NCBI GenBank assembly: GCA_902363375.1
Contig: CABIZX010000010.1
Location: 1-16,271 of the forward strand
Origin: Clostridiaceae bacterium
GTDB taxonomy: Bacteria; Bacillota; Clostridia; Clostridiales; Clostridiaceae
Length of the DNA: 16,271 nucleotides
Direction: 5' to 3'
The translations under genes were made by a program, and so were the position numbers. Shown here piece by piece: positions 7,789-14,721 of this stretch. Every line of letters starts with the position of its first letter. Position 1 is the stretch's first letter. The notes below the pieces were generated by a model. That model saw nothing but the letters and a program-made list of their open reading frames with translations, had not been told where the DNA came from and did not search any database.

Positions 7789-7853
7789 ATAAATATCTAT
7801 TAAATTTTCTATTGTTTCTTCGTACCTCTATTAAGATACTTTTTAGATTACAA

Positions 7854-9098
7854 TTAGCTTAATTCGTGAACAAATATTCCACTTCTTAATTTTGGTTCGA
7901 ACCAAGTTGACTTAGGAGGCATAACTTCTCCAGCATCAGCTATATTCATAAGCTCTTCGATACTTGTTGGATTCATAGAGAAAGCAACTTTCATTCCCTC
8001 TGCTACTCTTCTTTCAAGCTCCTTAAGGCCTCTTATTCCGCCAACAAAATCTATTCTATCACTTGTTCTTGGATCTTCTATAGCAAGTATAGGTCTTAGA
8101 AGATTTTCTTGTAGTATAGATACATCTAAACTCTTAACTGGATCTTCTGGATTATAAGTTCCATCTATAGCTGTTAACTTATACCACTTATTATCTAAAT
8201 ACATTCCAAAATGACCCTTTCCTTCTGGTCTATATTGGCCTTCTCCTTTGTACTCTTCTACTGTAAACTTCTCAGCAACTTTATTTAAGAACTCTTCGCT
8301 AGAATTTCCATTTAAATCTTTTACTACTCTGTTATAATCCATTACATATAAATCATCTGCAGGGAATATAACTGATAGGAAGAAGTTAAACTCCTCTTCT
8401 CCTGTATAATTAGGGTTTGCTTCTCTTCTCATTTTACCTACTTTTACAGCAGAAGCAGCTCTATGATGACCATCTGCTATATAAAGATATTTAACAGATT
8501 TAAATAACTCCTCTAATCTCTTTACAGTGTCGGCATCATTTATAACCCATACAATATGAGATATTCCATCTTCAGAAACGAAGTTGTATTCTGGTTCTTT
8601 AGTAGTCCATTTAGCAACTATTTCATCGATTTCTCCCACATTTTTATATGTTAAGAATATTGGACCTGTATTTGCATTACAATAGTCAACGTGATTAATT
8701 CTATCTTGCTCTTTTTCAGCTCTAGTATGTTCATGTTTTTTGATTATATCATTCATATAATCATCTATAGAAGTACATCCAACTATACCAGTTTGAACTC
8801 TTCCATCCATGATTTGTCTGTAAATATACATGCTAGGAACATTATCTTGAATGTAAGTTCCATCTTCTCTCATTTTATCTAATGTATTTCTAGCTGTTTT
8901 ATAAACTATTTCATCGTATTGATTAGTTTCTGCTGGTAAGTCTATTTGAGCTTTATCCACATGTAAGAAAGAGTAAGGATTTCCTTTAACCATTTCTCTT
9001 GCTTCTTCTGTGTTCATAACATCATAAGGAAGAGCTGCTACTTTTGGAGCTAACTCTTTTGTTGGTCTTATGCCTTTAAAAGGTCTTACAACTGCCAT
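7854..9098 (-). CDS. DUF1015 family protein in the serine biosynthesis cluster
   Basis: 414 residues, full length for DUF1015. The family marks are clear: V-R-P-F-K-G-I-R near the N terminus, L-P-Y-D-V (23-27), N-P-Y-S-F-L-H-V (40-47), K-K-H-E-H-T-R...E-Q-D-R (120-133), N-A-N-T-G-P-I-F (141-148) and Y-I-A-D-G-H-H-R-A-A-S (206-216). The D-G-H-H-R loop resembles that of ParB/sulfiredoxin-fold proteins, including free serine kinases of the SerK/SbnI type (recalled family knowledge). The ATG at 9098 has AGGAGG 8 nt ahead; an upstream TTG at 9140 would overlap serA and is rejected. It starts 25 nt after serA and is read with it, so it probably acts on serine or phosphoserine (inference). No biochemical role is established to my knowledge. 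Confidence 0.85.
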   Translation of the reverse strand: MAVVRPFKGIRPTKELAPKVAALPYDVMNTEEAREMVKGNPYSFLHVDKAQIDLPAETNQYDEIVYKTARNTLDKMREDGTYIQDNVPSMYIYRQIMDGRVQTGIVGCTSIDDYMNDIIKKHEHTRAEKEQDRINHVDYCNANTGPIFLTYKNVGEIDEIVAKWTTKEPEYNFVSEDGISHIVWVINDADTVKRLEELFKSVKYLYIADGHHRAASAVKVGKMRREANPNYTGEEEFNFFLSVIFPADDLYVMDYNRVVKDLNGNSSEEFLNKVAEKFTVEEYKGEGQYRPEGKGHFGMYLDNKWYKLTAIDGTYNPEDPVKSLDVSILQENLLRPILAIEDPRTSDRIDFVGGIRGLKELERRVAEGMKVAFSMNPTSIEELMNIADAGEVMPPKSTWFEPKLRSGIFVHELS

Positions 9099-9123
9099 AT
9101 TATTTCCTCCTACGTAACTAATA

Positions 9124-10035
9124 TTATTTAAAGAAATCAAGTATAGTTTGAACTATTTCTTCACCTATTCTTGTTTGAGCTTCAACTGTAGCTGCACCAA
9201 TATGTGGTGTAACTGATACTCTTGGATGGTTAACTAATTCTTCATTTTTAGTTGGTTCAACTTCAAATACGTCAACACCTGCACCTCTTAATTTCCCACT
9301 ATTTAAAGCTTCAAGTAAAGCAGCCTCGTCAACAACTCCACCTCTAGCACAGTTAATTAGTATAGCTCCATCTTTCATCATATCAAGTTGAGCTTTACCA
9401 ATTGTAGCTCCTTGCTCTTTTATAAATGGTATATGAAGTGATACATAATCAGAGTTAGCTAATACTTCTTCTAAAGTACCAAATTCATATTTATCATATC
9501 CTTCAGCTTTACCAAGGATATCTGTATACATAACTTTCATTCCTAATACTTCAGCTTTTTGAGCTAAGCATTTAGAAATTCTTCCGAATCCTATTAATCC
9601 TAAAGTCTTTCCACTTAACTCAATTCCTTCATATTTTTTCTTTTCCCATTTTCCTTCTCTCATAGTAACATTTGCAGTACTTACAAATCTAGAAACTGCA
9701 AACATATGAGCTAATGCAAGTTCTGCAACTGATGCACTACTAGAGTTAGGAGTGTTAGCAACTCTTATTCCTTTTTCAGTAGCATATGCTACATCTATGT
9801 TATCTACACCTACTCCTCCACGGATTATTAATTTTAATCTTCCTGTTTCACAAGCTTTATCTATTATTGGTTGTCTAACCTTTGTAGCACTTCTTACTAC
9901 TACTACATCAAAGTTTTGTAAGGCTACCCCTAATTCCTCAGGTTCATAGAACTTCTCTATAACCTCATATCCATTATCTTTTAATGCCTGTACGCCGCTT
10001 TTCTCCATGCCATCAGTAACTAATACTCTTATCAT
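9124..10035 (-). CDS. serA: D-3-phosphoglycerate dehydrogenase, short form
   Basis: 303 residues: the catalytic and NAD domains only, without the ACT or ASB regulatory domains of long SerA. It oxidises 3-phosphoglycerate to 3-phosphohydroxypyruvate, the first step of serine synthesis. Catalytic R231 (N-C-A-R-G-G), E260 (V-E-P) and H278 (P-H-I-G-A-A) are present, as is R72-G-G-V-G-V-D-N for substrate binding. D172 after the second NAD strand favours NAD. In the dinucleotide loop G149-F-G151-R-I-S154 the usual third glycine is serine, a mild variation. Lacking the ACT domain, it is probably not inhibited by serine in the usual way. ATG follows AGGAGGGTG. It lies between the aminotransferase and DUF1015 genes. 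A general D-2-hydroxyacid dehydrogenase is possible, but the context favours SerA. Confidence 0.88.
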   Translation of the reverse strand: MIRVLVTDGMEKSGVQALKDNGYEVIEKFYEPEELGVALQNFDVVVVRSATKVRQPIIDKACETGRLKLIIRGGVGVDNIDVAYATEKGIRVANTPNSSSASVAELALAHMFAVSRFVSTANVTMREGKWEKKKYEGIELSGKTLGLIGFGRISKCLAQKAEVLGMKVMYTDILGKAEGYDKYEFGTLEEVLANSDYVSLHIPFIKEQGATIGKAQLDMMKDGAILINCARGGVVDEAALLEALNSGKLRGAGVDVFEVEPTKNEELVNHPRVSVTPHIGAATVEAQTRIGEEIVQTILDFFK

Positions 10036-10142
10036 GATTACACCCTCCTAAAATAAATTTAATTTATTTTTATCTTATATCTAAATCCCTTTAATATAAG
10101 TAACAATCTTATATTTTTTAAAATCTATATTGCTAATTGAAA

Positions 10143-10170
10143 ATTAAGAAGGGAATTACCCCTTCTTAAT
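10143..10170. terminator. intercistronic hairpin between the aminotransferase and serA genes
   Basis: Perfect 11-bp stem ATTAAGAAGGG/CCCTTCTTAAT (arms 10143-10153 and 10160-10170) with a 6-nt loop, directly after the aminotransferase stop. On the minus strand only a short, broken T-run follows, so it may be a leaky terminator or an mRNA-stabilising hairpin that sets the ratio of the two enzymes. Confidence 0.6.
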
Positions 10171-10176
10171 CATTTA

Positions 10177-11253
10177 TTATTCAAGTCCTAATATTTCATT
10201 AATATTTTTTAATAACTCTTCAATTTCTGCTGGAGTAGTTTCTGCCATATGAGCTATTCTGAAAGTCTTATCTTTTAACTTTCCATATCCATTAGAAATT
10301 TGATATCCTCTTTCTCCTAAAGCTTTATTTAAAGCTGCAACATCAATATTTCTAGTATTTTTTATGTTAGTTAAAGTATTAGACATATATTTTTCATCTG
10401 GTAATATTTCAAAGTATTTTCTAGCCCATGCTCTAACGATTTCTCCACCTGCTATATGTCTTGCATATCTATTTTCAAGACCTTCTTTGTTTATTATCTT
10501 GTCAAGTTGATATTCTAATGCAAACATGTGAGATAATGAAGGTGTTGAAGGATATTGATAGTCTTTCTTTTGAATATATTCATATAATCCTAAAAGATCT
10601 AAGTATATACCTCTATGTGGAACTTGTTTAGCTCTCTCTATAGCTTTCTTTGAGAAAGTACACATTGACATTCCTGGAGGAAGTCCTATTGCCTTTTGAG
10701 TTGAAGTTATACAGATGTCAACTCCCCATTCATCTACTTTTAATTCTGTTCCCGCAGCTGAGCTTACAGTATCTAAGCAGAATACAACATCTGGATATTT
10801 TTTTACTACTTTAGCTATTTCATCTAGTGGATTCATAACACCAGTTGAAGTTTCATTATGTGTAACTGTTATTAAGTCATATTTTCCAGTTGCTAAAACT
10901 TCGTCTACTTGTTCTGGAGTTGTTGGCTTACCCCATTCAACTTCATATAAATCAGCTGGTACATTGTTAGCTACAGCCATTTCGTACCATCTCTTACCAA
11001 AAGCACCTACAGCAAAAACTGCAGCTCTTTTAGCTGTGCATGAACGGATAGCTCCTTCCATAAGTCCACTACCAGAAGTAGTTGAAAGTAATATCTCTTC
11101 TTTTGTATTGAAGATAATTCTCATGTAATCGCTAATTTGTCTTTGTATTCTTGATGCTTCTTTGCTTCTGTGTCCTATCATAGGTGTAGCCATTTTTTCT
11201 AATACATCTGGTGCTACATCTACTGGACCTGGTATAAATAATCTCTTGTGCAT
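10177..11253 (-). CDS. class V aminotransferase, probable phosphoserine aminotransferase
   Basis: 358 residues, PLP fold type I, of the alanine-glyoxylate/serine-pyruvate aminotransferase group. The Schiff-base lysine is K187 in T-S-T-Q-K-A-I-G, the pyridine-N aspartate is D161 in C-L-D-T-V-S-S, the phosphate loop is T-S-G-S-G (59-63), H-N-E-T-S-T-G is at 132-138, and the carboxylate-binding arginine is R332 in F-R-I-A-H. Its position ahead of serA argues that it makes O-phosphoserine from 3-phosphohydroxypyruvate and glutamate, although the sequence is not of the classical SerC subgroup. That is why I leave the symbol empty. ATG follows AGGAGGG at good spacing. It has a strong upstream promoter. 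Serine-glyoxylate or alanine-glyoxylate activity is the main alternative. Confidence 0.85.
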   Translation of the reverse strand: MHKRLFIPGPVDVAPDVLEKMATPMIGHRSKEASRIQRQISDYMRIIFNTKEEILLSTTSGSGLMEGAIRSCTAKRAAVFAVGAFGKRWYEMAVANNVPADLYEVEWGKPTTPEQVDEVLATGKYDLITVTHNETSTGVMNPLDEIAKVVKKYPDVVFCLDTVSSAAGTELKVDEWGVDICITSTQKAIGLPPGMSMCTFSKKAIERAKQVPHRGIYLDLLGLYEYIQKKDYQYPSTPSLSHMFALEYQLDKIINKEGLENRYARHIAGGEIVRAWARKYFEILPDEKYMSNTLTNIKNTRNIDVAALNKALGERGYQISNGYGKLKDKTFRIAHMAETTPAEIEELLKNINEILGLE

Positions 11254-11316
11254 GATTAACCCTCCTAAAATAAAGTAACCTTTATTATTTCCAATATCTC
11301 AATTGAAATCAATTAC

Positions 11317-11345
11317 ATTTTAACATTTTTCCATAGCTTTCTCAA
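11317..11345 (-). promoter_or_regulatory. promoter of the serine cluster
   Basis: Minus-strand -35 TTGAGA (11340-11345, 5/6), 17-bp spacer and extended -10 TGtTAAAAT (hexamer 11317-11322, 5/6). The start would be near 11310, giving a leader of about 57 nt. The leader is too short for a T-box, and no T-box motif is seen. Confidence 0.7.
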
Positions 11346-11416
11346 CCATAATAGATTAAATATTTGGATATATTATTATAATTTAAATTTTTATGAACTT
11401 TATGGAAATATAATCC

Positions 11417-11602
11417 TTAATTTAATCTAATATTTTCATATATTGAATCAAATACATCTTTAACACATCGTCCTCTTACAAAATTAGAGCAATTATTACA
11501 ACTTTCTTCTAATTGAATAAGTATTTTATCTGGATAATAGGACCTTTCATTATAGAATGAGCAGTTTTGAGCAATTCTACTTTTAATTTCATTAGATACC
11601 AT
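11417..11602 (-). CDS. small cysteine-containing protein (61 aa), unknown
   Basis: 61 residues, hydrophilic, no signal peptide or membrane segment. Four cysteines: C14, then the motif C-N-N-C-S-N-F-V-R-G-R-C (C35, C38, C46). The spacing C-x2-C-x2-F-x4-C is shared with the next small gene upstream, which supports it being real. ATG has AGGGGTG about 10 nt ahead. It could bind Zn or an Fe-S cluster. It lies 75 nt after its partner and may share its transcript. The family is not one I can name. Confidence 0.6.
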   Translation of the reverse strand: MVSNEIKSRIAQNCSFYNERSYYPDKILIQLEESCNNCSNFVRGRCVKDVFDSIYENIRLN

Positions 11603-11677
11603 TACTTTAACACCCCTATACGTTATAATAATATATCTTTTGTACTCTGCTCTATTTTATACCTATTTCCCCTAAGT

Positions 11678-11854
11678 TTAGTAATCAAAACAATCTAAAA
11701 CTGACTCAGTTTCTCTACAATACCTTACTGTTAGGCACTGTCCTAAATTTCTAGGACATTTTTTACACATACAGTTAACTTCTTTTCCATCACACTTATT
11801 CTGCTTGAAATCAGGGCACTTTTCACAATTATATACTACTATGTCCATTACCAT
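11678..11854 (-). CDS. small cysteine-rich protein (58 aa), unknown
   Basis: 58 residues with nine cysteines. It opens with C-E-K-C-P-D-F-K-Q-N-K-C (C-x2-C-x2-F-x4-C), followed by C-M-C-K-K-C-P and three further cysteines. The density suggests one or two metal or Fe-S sites. No signal peptide, so probably cytoplasmic. The ATG at 11854 is chosen because AGAGGAAA precedes it at good spacing; a start 17 codons upstream (11905) has no SD. The coding sequence contains, on the plus strand, a terminator-like hairpin (11739-11764). It is divergent from the DUF1576 pair. I cannot assign a named family or function. Confidence 0.65.
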   Translation of the reverse strand: MVMDIVVYNCEKCPDFKQNKCDGKEVNCMCKKCPRNLGQCLTVRYCRETESVLDCFDY

Positions 11855-11930
11855 ATTTATTTCCTCTTTCTTTGTTAAATATTTTATTATATCTTTAATA
11901 TACATAAATAAACTAATTTATAAGACAATA

Positions 11931-11959
11931 TTAAATGTATCTTTAATTCTATGTATAAT
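11931..11959 (+). promoter_or_regulatory. candidate promoter of the DUF1576 operon
   Basis: A perfect -10 TATAAT (11954-11959) with a poor -35 TTAAAT (11931-11936) at 17 bp. A second TATAAT at 11997-12002 has only a TTGTCT at a too-short 14-bp spacing. Either would give a leader with at least one of the hairpins that follow. Confidence 0.35.
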
Positions 11960-11999
11960 TAGCATAAATCTTATAGTTGTCTATTATAAAAATTGATAT

Positions 12000-12059
12000 A
12001 ATATATATAAGTAAAGCCTTATATATATTTAAAATATACACCTTTATTTTTTAGGTGTA
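12000..12059 (+). promoter_or_regulatory. two tandem leader hairpins before the DUF1576 gene
   Basis: Hairpin 1: a 12-bp all-but-one A/T stem (arms 12000-12011 and 12018-12029) with a 6-nt loop. Hairpin 2: TACACCT/AGGTGTA (arms 12037-12043 and 12053-12059) with a T-rich 9-nt loop, ending about 10 nt before the SD. No T-run follows hairpin 2, so it is not a terminator. Together they could control translation or mRNA stability. They match no riboswitch I know. Confidence 0.45.
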
Positions 12060-12075
12060 AATAAAATTAAAGGAG

Positions 12076-13332
12076 TTGATTATTATAAAAGACTTTACCG
12101 CTAAAATTCCACTTCCTTACAAACTATTTTTATGTCTTAGTGGAATATTAATAATAGTATCTTTTCTTTTTAATTCACCAAGTGAAATAATATTAGGTTT
12201 AAGAACTATAATCTTAAATCCAGATATACTTATAACAGATTACATGGAAATTGGCGGTGTTGGTGCTACTTTTATAAATTGCGCACTTCTAATTATAATT
12301 TACATTACCATGCTGATTTTTTTAAAGGTTAAACCTTCTGGGACTATAATTGCAGGTGTATTTACCGTAAGTGGATTTTCTTTATTTGGTAAAAATATTT
12401 TAAATATATGGCCTATTATATTCGGTATTTGGTTATATTCTAGATTTCAGAAAGAGAATTTTTCTAATTATATAGTTGCTGCTCTTTTTGGAACAACCTT
12501 ATCTCCAGCCCTAATTCAACTTGTAGGAGCTAATGCAATTCCTGTATACATATCTATCTTAATTGGTATTCTTGTTAGTATTATAATAGGATTTTTACTT
12601 CCACCCTTAGCTTCAGCTTGTATGAGAATACACCAAGGATATAGTCTTTATAATGTAGGTTTAGCTGCAGGGTTAATTGGTACAGTATTAATGTCTTTAC
12701 TCAGAGCTTTTGGTATTGACTTTCAAAGTAGAATCATATGGTCTACAGGTAATAATATTCCTTTCATGATACTATTTTCAATAATATTTTTAACCATGAT
12801 AATTTTAGGTTTTCACTATAATGGTAATACTCTTAAGAACTTTTCTAAGATAACGAAACATTCTGGTAGGTTAATTACAGATTTTTATATTATTTTTGGT
12901 GAAGGTATTACCTTAATAAATATGGGCCTTCTTGGAATGTTCTCAATGTTTTTAGTAGTTCTATTAAATGGTGACTTGAATGGTCCTACATTAGGTGGTA
13001 TATTAACTATTGTTGGATTTGGAGCCTTTGGTAAGCATCTAAAAAATATAATTCCTATAATGCTTGGTATAATATTATGTACATTCTTTAATATTTGGGA
13101 AATAAATTCACCTGGCGTTATTCTAAGTCTACTATTTGGTACTACCTTAGCTCCAATTGCAGGTTCTTTTGGATGGCTATGGGGAATAATTGCAGGGGTT
13201 TTACATGCTTGTCTGGTAATGAATATCACATATTTACATGGTGGAATGATTTTATATAATAATGGTTTCTCTGGAGGCCTTGTATGTATGTTCTTACTAC
13301 CGTTAATCTCTGCATTTAGAAAGGAATATTAG
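12076..13332 (+). CDS. DUF1576 membrane protein, internally duplicated, non-ATG start
   Basis: About 418 residues and very hydrophobic: an integral membrane protein with roughly 10-12 segments. I recognise it as DUF1576, a clostridial family of unknown function. It is an internal duplication: G-F-S-L-F-G-K (100-106) returns as G-F-G-A-F-G-K (314-320), L-F-G-T-T-L-S-P (137-144) as L-F-G-T-T-L-A-P (353-360), and H-Q-G-Y-S-L-Y-N (187-194) as H-G-G-M-I-L-Y-N (388-395). This two-repeat plan is typical of transporters (inference). No in-frame ATG occurs before residue 57. The TTG at 12076 abuts AGGAG with no gap, whereas in-frame ATT at 12082 or ATA at 12085 lie 6 and 9 nt from it, so a rare start codon is possible. 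It is followed 2 nt later by a 113-residue gene. Confidence 0.8.
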   Translation: MIIIKDFTAKIPLPYKLFLCLSGILIIVSFLFNSPSEIILGLRTIILNPDILITDYMEIGGVGATFINCALLIIIYITMLIFLKVKPSGTIIAGVFTVSGFSLFGKNILNIWPIIFGIWLYSRFQKENFSNYIVAALFGTTLSPALIQLVGANAIPVYISILIGILVSIIIGFLLPPLASACMRIHQGYSLYNVGLAAGLIGTVLMSLLRAFGIDFQSRIIWSTGNNIPFMILFSIIFLTMIILGFHYNGNTLKNFSKITKHSGRLITDFYIIFGEGITLINMGLLGMFSMFLVVLLNGDLNGPTLGGILTIVGFGAFGKHLKNIIPIMLGIILCTFFNIWEINSPGVILSLLFGTTLAPIAGSFGWLWGIIAGVLHACLVMNITYLHGGMILYNNGFSGGLVCMFLLPLISAFRKEY

Positions 13333-13334
13333 TT

Positions 13335-13676
13335 ATGAAACACTTACGTCAAAGAAATATAAAAATACTTAGTGAGCTAACTAGCTACTTAGTTAGAATT
13401 GGCTGTAGTGATCTACACATAGATTTTAATACTAAGGGTGATATAACCTATATCAGTTTTACTAGTGTTAATCCTGATATTAGTGAAAAAACTCTTGAAG
13501 ATTTAACTAATCAATTGAACATGCCAAGACGGCAAGATATTGAAGAATATTATTGGGCTCTTAATGGTGATGATGATTTTGCTTCTGAACTTAGTTTAGT
13601 TGGAATGATGACTGATTCAGTCAATATAAATTATACTAATGATATACTAAAAATCAGCTTAACTAGGCTAAAATAA
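13335..13676 (+). CDS. unknown 113-aa cytoplasmic protein, partner of the DUF1576 protein
   Basis: 113 residues, soluble, mixed alpha/beta, no signal peptide or membrane span. I do not recognise a family. The N-terminal third, with L-V-R-I-G-C-S-D-L-H-I-D-F, is followed by an acidic region (E-E-Y-Y-W-A-L-N-G-D-D-D-F). It begins 2 nt after the DUF1576 stop, and its SD (AAAGGAA) lies inside the end of that gene, so the two are translationally coupled. It may be a cytoplasmic subunit or regulator of the membrane protein (inference). A bidirectional terminator follows. Confidence 0.75.
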   Translation: MKHLRQRNIKILSELTSYLVRIGCSDLHIDFNTKGDITYISFTSVNPDISEKTLEDLTNQLNMPRRQDIEEYYWALNGDDDFASELSLVGMMTDSVNINYTNDILKISLTRLK

Positions 13677-13700
13677 TAACATAGTAATTTTCATAAAAGA

Positions 13701-13739
13701 AAAATAAGTATAGGCAATAAAATTGTCCATACTTATTTT
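13701..13739. terminator. bidirectional terminator between the DUF1576 pair and the activase gene
   Basis: 18-bp stem with one mismatch and one wobble (arms 13701-13718 and 13722-13739) and a 3-nt loop. It serves convergent genes; the T-run is better on the minus strand (TTTTTCTTTTAT). Confidence 0.8.
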
Positions 13740-13755
13740 AAAATTAAACATTAAT

Positions 13756-14517
13756 TTATCTCTTTAAATTTTTAGATAATAAAGCAGCCCCAATAGCTCC
13801 AGCAAACCTTGCATTATCTCTAGTTTTAACCTGTGAATTCAGCTTTTCAGATAAACTATTTACTATATATTCACAGTTGCAAAGCCCACCTGTTAAAAAA
13901 TAATTTTGTGAAGTAGAATGCTTACCACATATAGTTGCAACCTTACTTACTATAGAATCTACAATTGCAAAAGCAATATCTTCTTTTTTTCTACCACTTC
14001 CTATTAAGCTTATAACTTCGGATTCTGCAAACACAGTACACATTGAGCTTATACTTGCATCTTTACCATTCACAGCTAGCCTGCATAGTTCCTCTATATC
14101 TACTCCTAATGTATTAGCCATGATTTCCATAAACCTTCCTGTACCCGCAGAGCATTTATCATTCATTGTAAAATTTGTTATAAGTCCCTTCTCTACAGTT
14201 ATAACTTTAGTATCTTGTCCACCAATATCTACTACAGTACAGTCTTCATCGTATATATATGCAGCTCCTTTACCATGACAGGTTATCTCCGTTACAGCTT
14301 TGTCTGCATAGGGAACAGATACTCTTCCATATCCTGTAGCTATAATCTTTCTATTCTCTTTATCTATACCTTTTTCACTTAATATATTTTCGATTTTTTT
14401 AGCTGTTTCTAAACTACTCCATCCTGTTGGAATTACAAAAGTATCGTTTATACTATTATCTTCAAATATAGCTACTTTAGCAGCAGTTGATCCTATATCT
14501 ATGCCTATGTAAAACAT
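13756..14517 (-). CDS. 2-hydroxyacyl-CoA dehydratase activase (HgdC/BcrAD-BadFG type)
   Basis: 253 residues, the usual size of single-domain activases. The ASKHA-fold ATPase holds one [4Fe-4S] cluster between two subunits and injects an electron, driven by ATP, into a 2-hydroxyacyl-CoA dehydratase. Seen: phosphate-1 loop I-G-I-D-I-G-S-T (4-11), D-I-G-G-Q-D-T-K (97-104), the cluster cysteines C122 in N-D-K-C-S-A-G-T-G-R and C160 in S-S-M-C-T-V-F-A-E-S-E, and T-G-G (209-211). The ATG at 14517 follows GGGTGGGG; a TTG 7 codons upstream is unlikely because this SD would lie inside it. No dehydratase subunit genes are next to it, so its partner must be encoded elsewhere, or it serves a different dehydratase or reductase. 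A terminator separates it from sfsA. Confidence 0.88.
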   Translation of the reverse strand: MFYIGIDIGSTAAKVAIFEDNSINDTFVIPTGWSSLETAKKIENILSEKGIDKENRKIIATGYGRVSVPYADKAVTEITCHGKGAAYIYDEDCTVVDIGGQDTKVITVEKGLITNFTMNDKCSAGTGRFMEIMANTLGVDIEELCRLAVNGKDASISSMCTVFAESEVISLIGSGRKKEDIAFAIVDSIVSKVATICGKHSTSQNYFLTGGLCNCEYIVNSLSEKLNSQVKTRDNARFAGAIGAALLSKNLKR

Positions 14518-14571
14518 TTGTCCCCACCCTTTACTCAAATCTTTAATTTTCTATATAAACAAAATATCTGC

Positions 14572-14597
14572 AAAAAAGCCCAACATATACGTTGAGC
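14572..14597 (-). terminator. Rho-independent terminator after sfsA
   Basis: Minus-strand stem GCTCAAC/GTTGGGC (arms 14591-14597 and 14578-14584, one wobble) with a 6-nt loop, directly followed by six T. It is about 125 nt past the sfsA stop, so the transcript has a long tail. Confidence 0.8.
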
Positions 14598-14721
14598 AAT
14601 GAAAAGGAAAATATTATGTTTTAGAAATTGTTTAGATATCTGATTACAATACTATCTTATCATATTAATGCTACTTATAACTTTTAAAATTTAAATAGTA
14701 ACATCTATATCTATTACATAG

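Larger units (their letters stand above)
7506..7853. other. 348-bp intergenic region: terminator, hairpins and promoter
   Basis: No gene. From right to left it holds the long terminator hairpin of the serine/DUF1015 unit (7739-7788); a small hairpin (GAGAT/ATCTC core, 7719-7732); an 8-bp hairpin (7642-7665); then the promoter (7551-7579) and inverted repeat (7524-7545) of the ICMT-like gene. Confidence 0.7.

Noticed and set aside
10715..11128. 137-codon ORF opposite the aminotransferase gene
   Set aside because: Shadow of the real gene; no SD site and no recognisable protein features.
11254..11416. Possible serine T-box or riboswitch ahead of the serine cluster
   Set aside because: The leader is only about 57 nt from the predicted start and has no T-box or specifier-loop sequence.
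11698..11712. Palindrome AAACTGA-c-TCAGTTT within the 58-aa cysteine-rich gene
   Set aside because: Lies inside coding sequence near the stop, away from any promoter; no support for a function.
14518..14538. TTG start giving a 260-aa activase
   Set aside because: The only SD-like sequence lies inside this extension, ahead of the ATG at 14517, and the family starts at the phosphate-1 strand.
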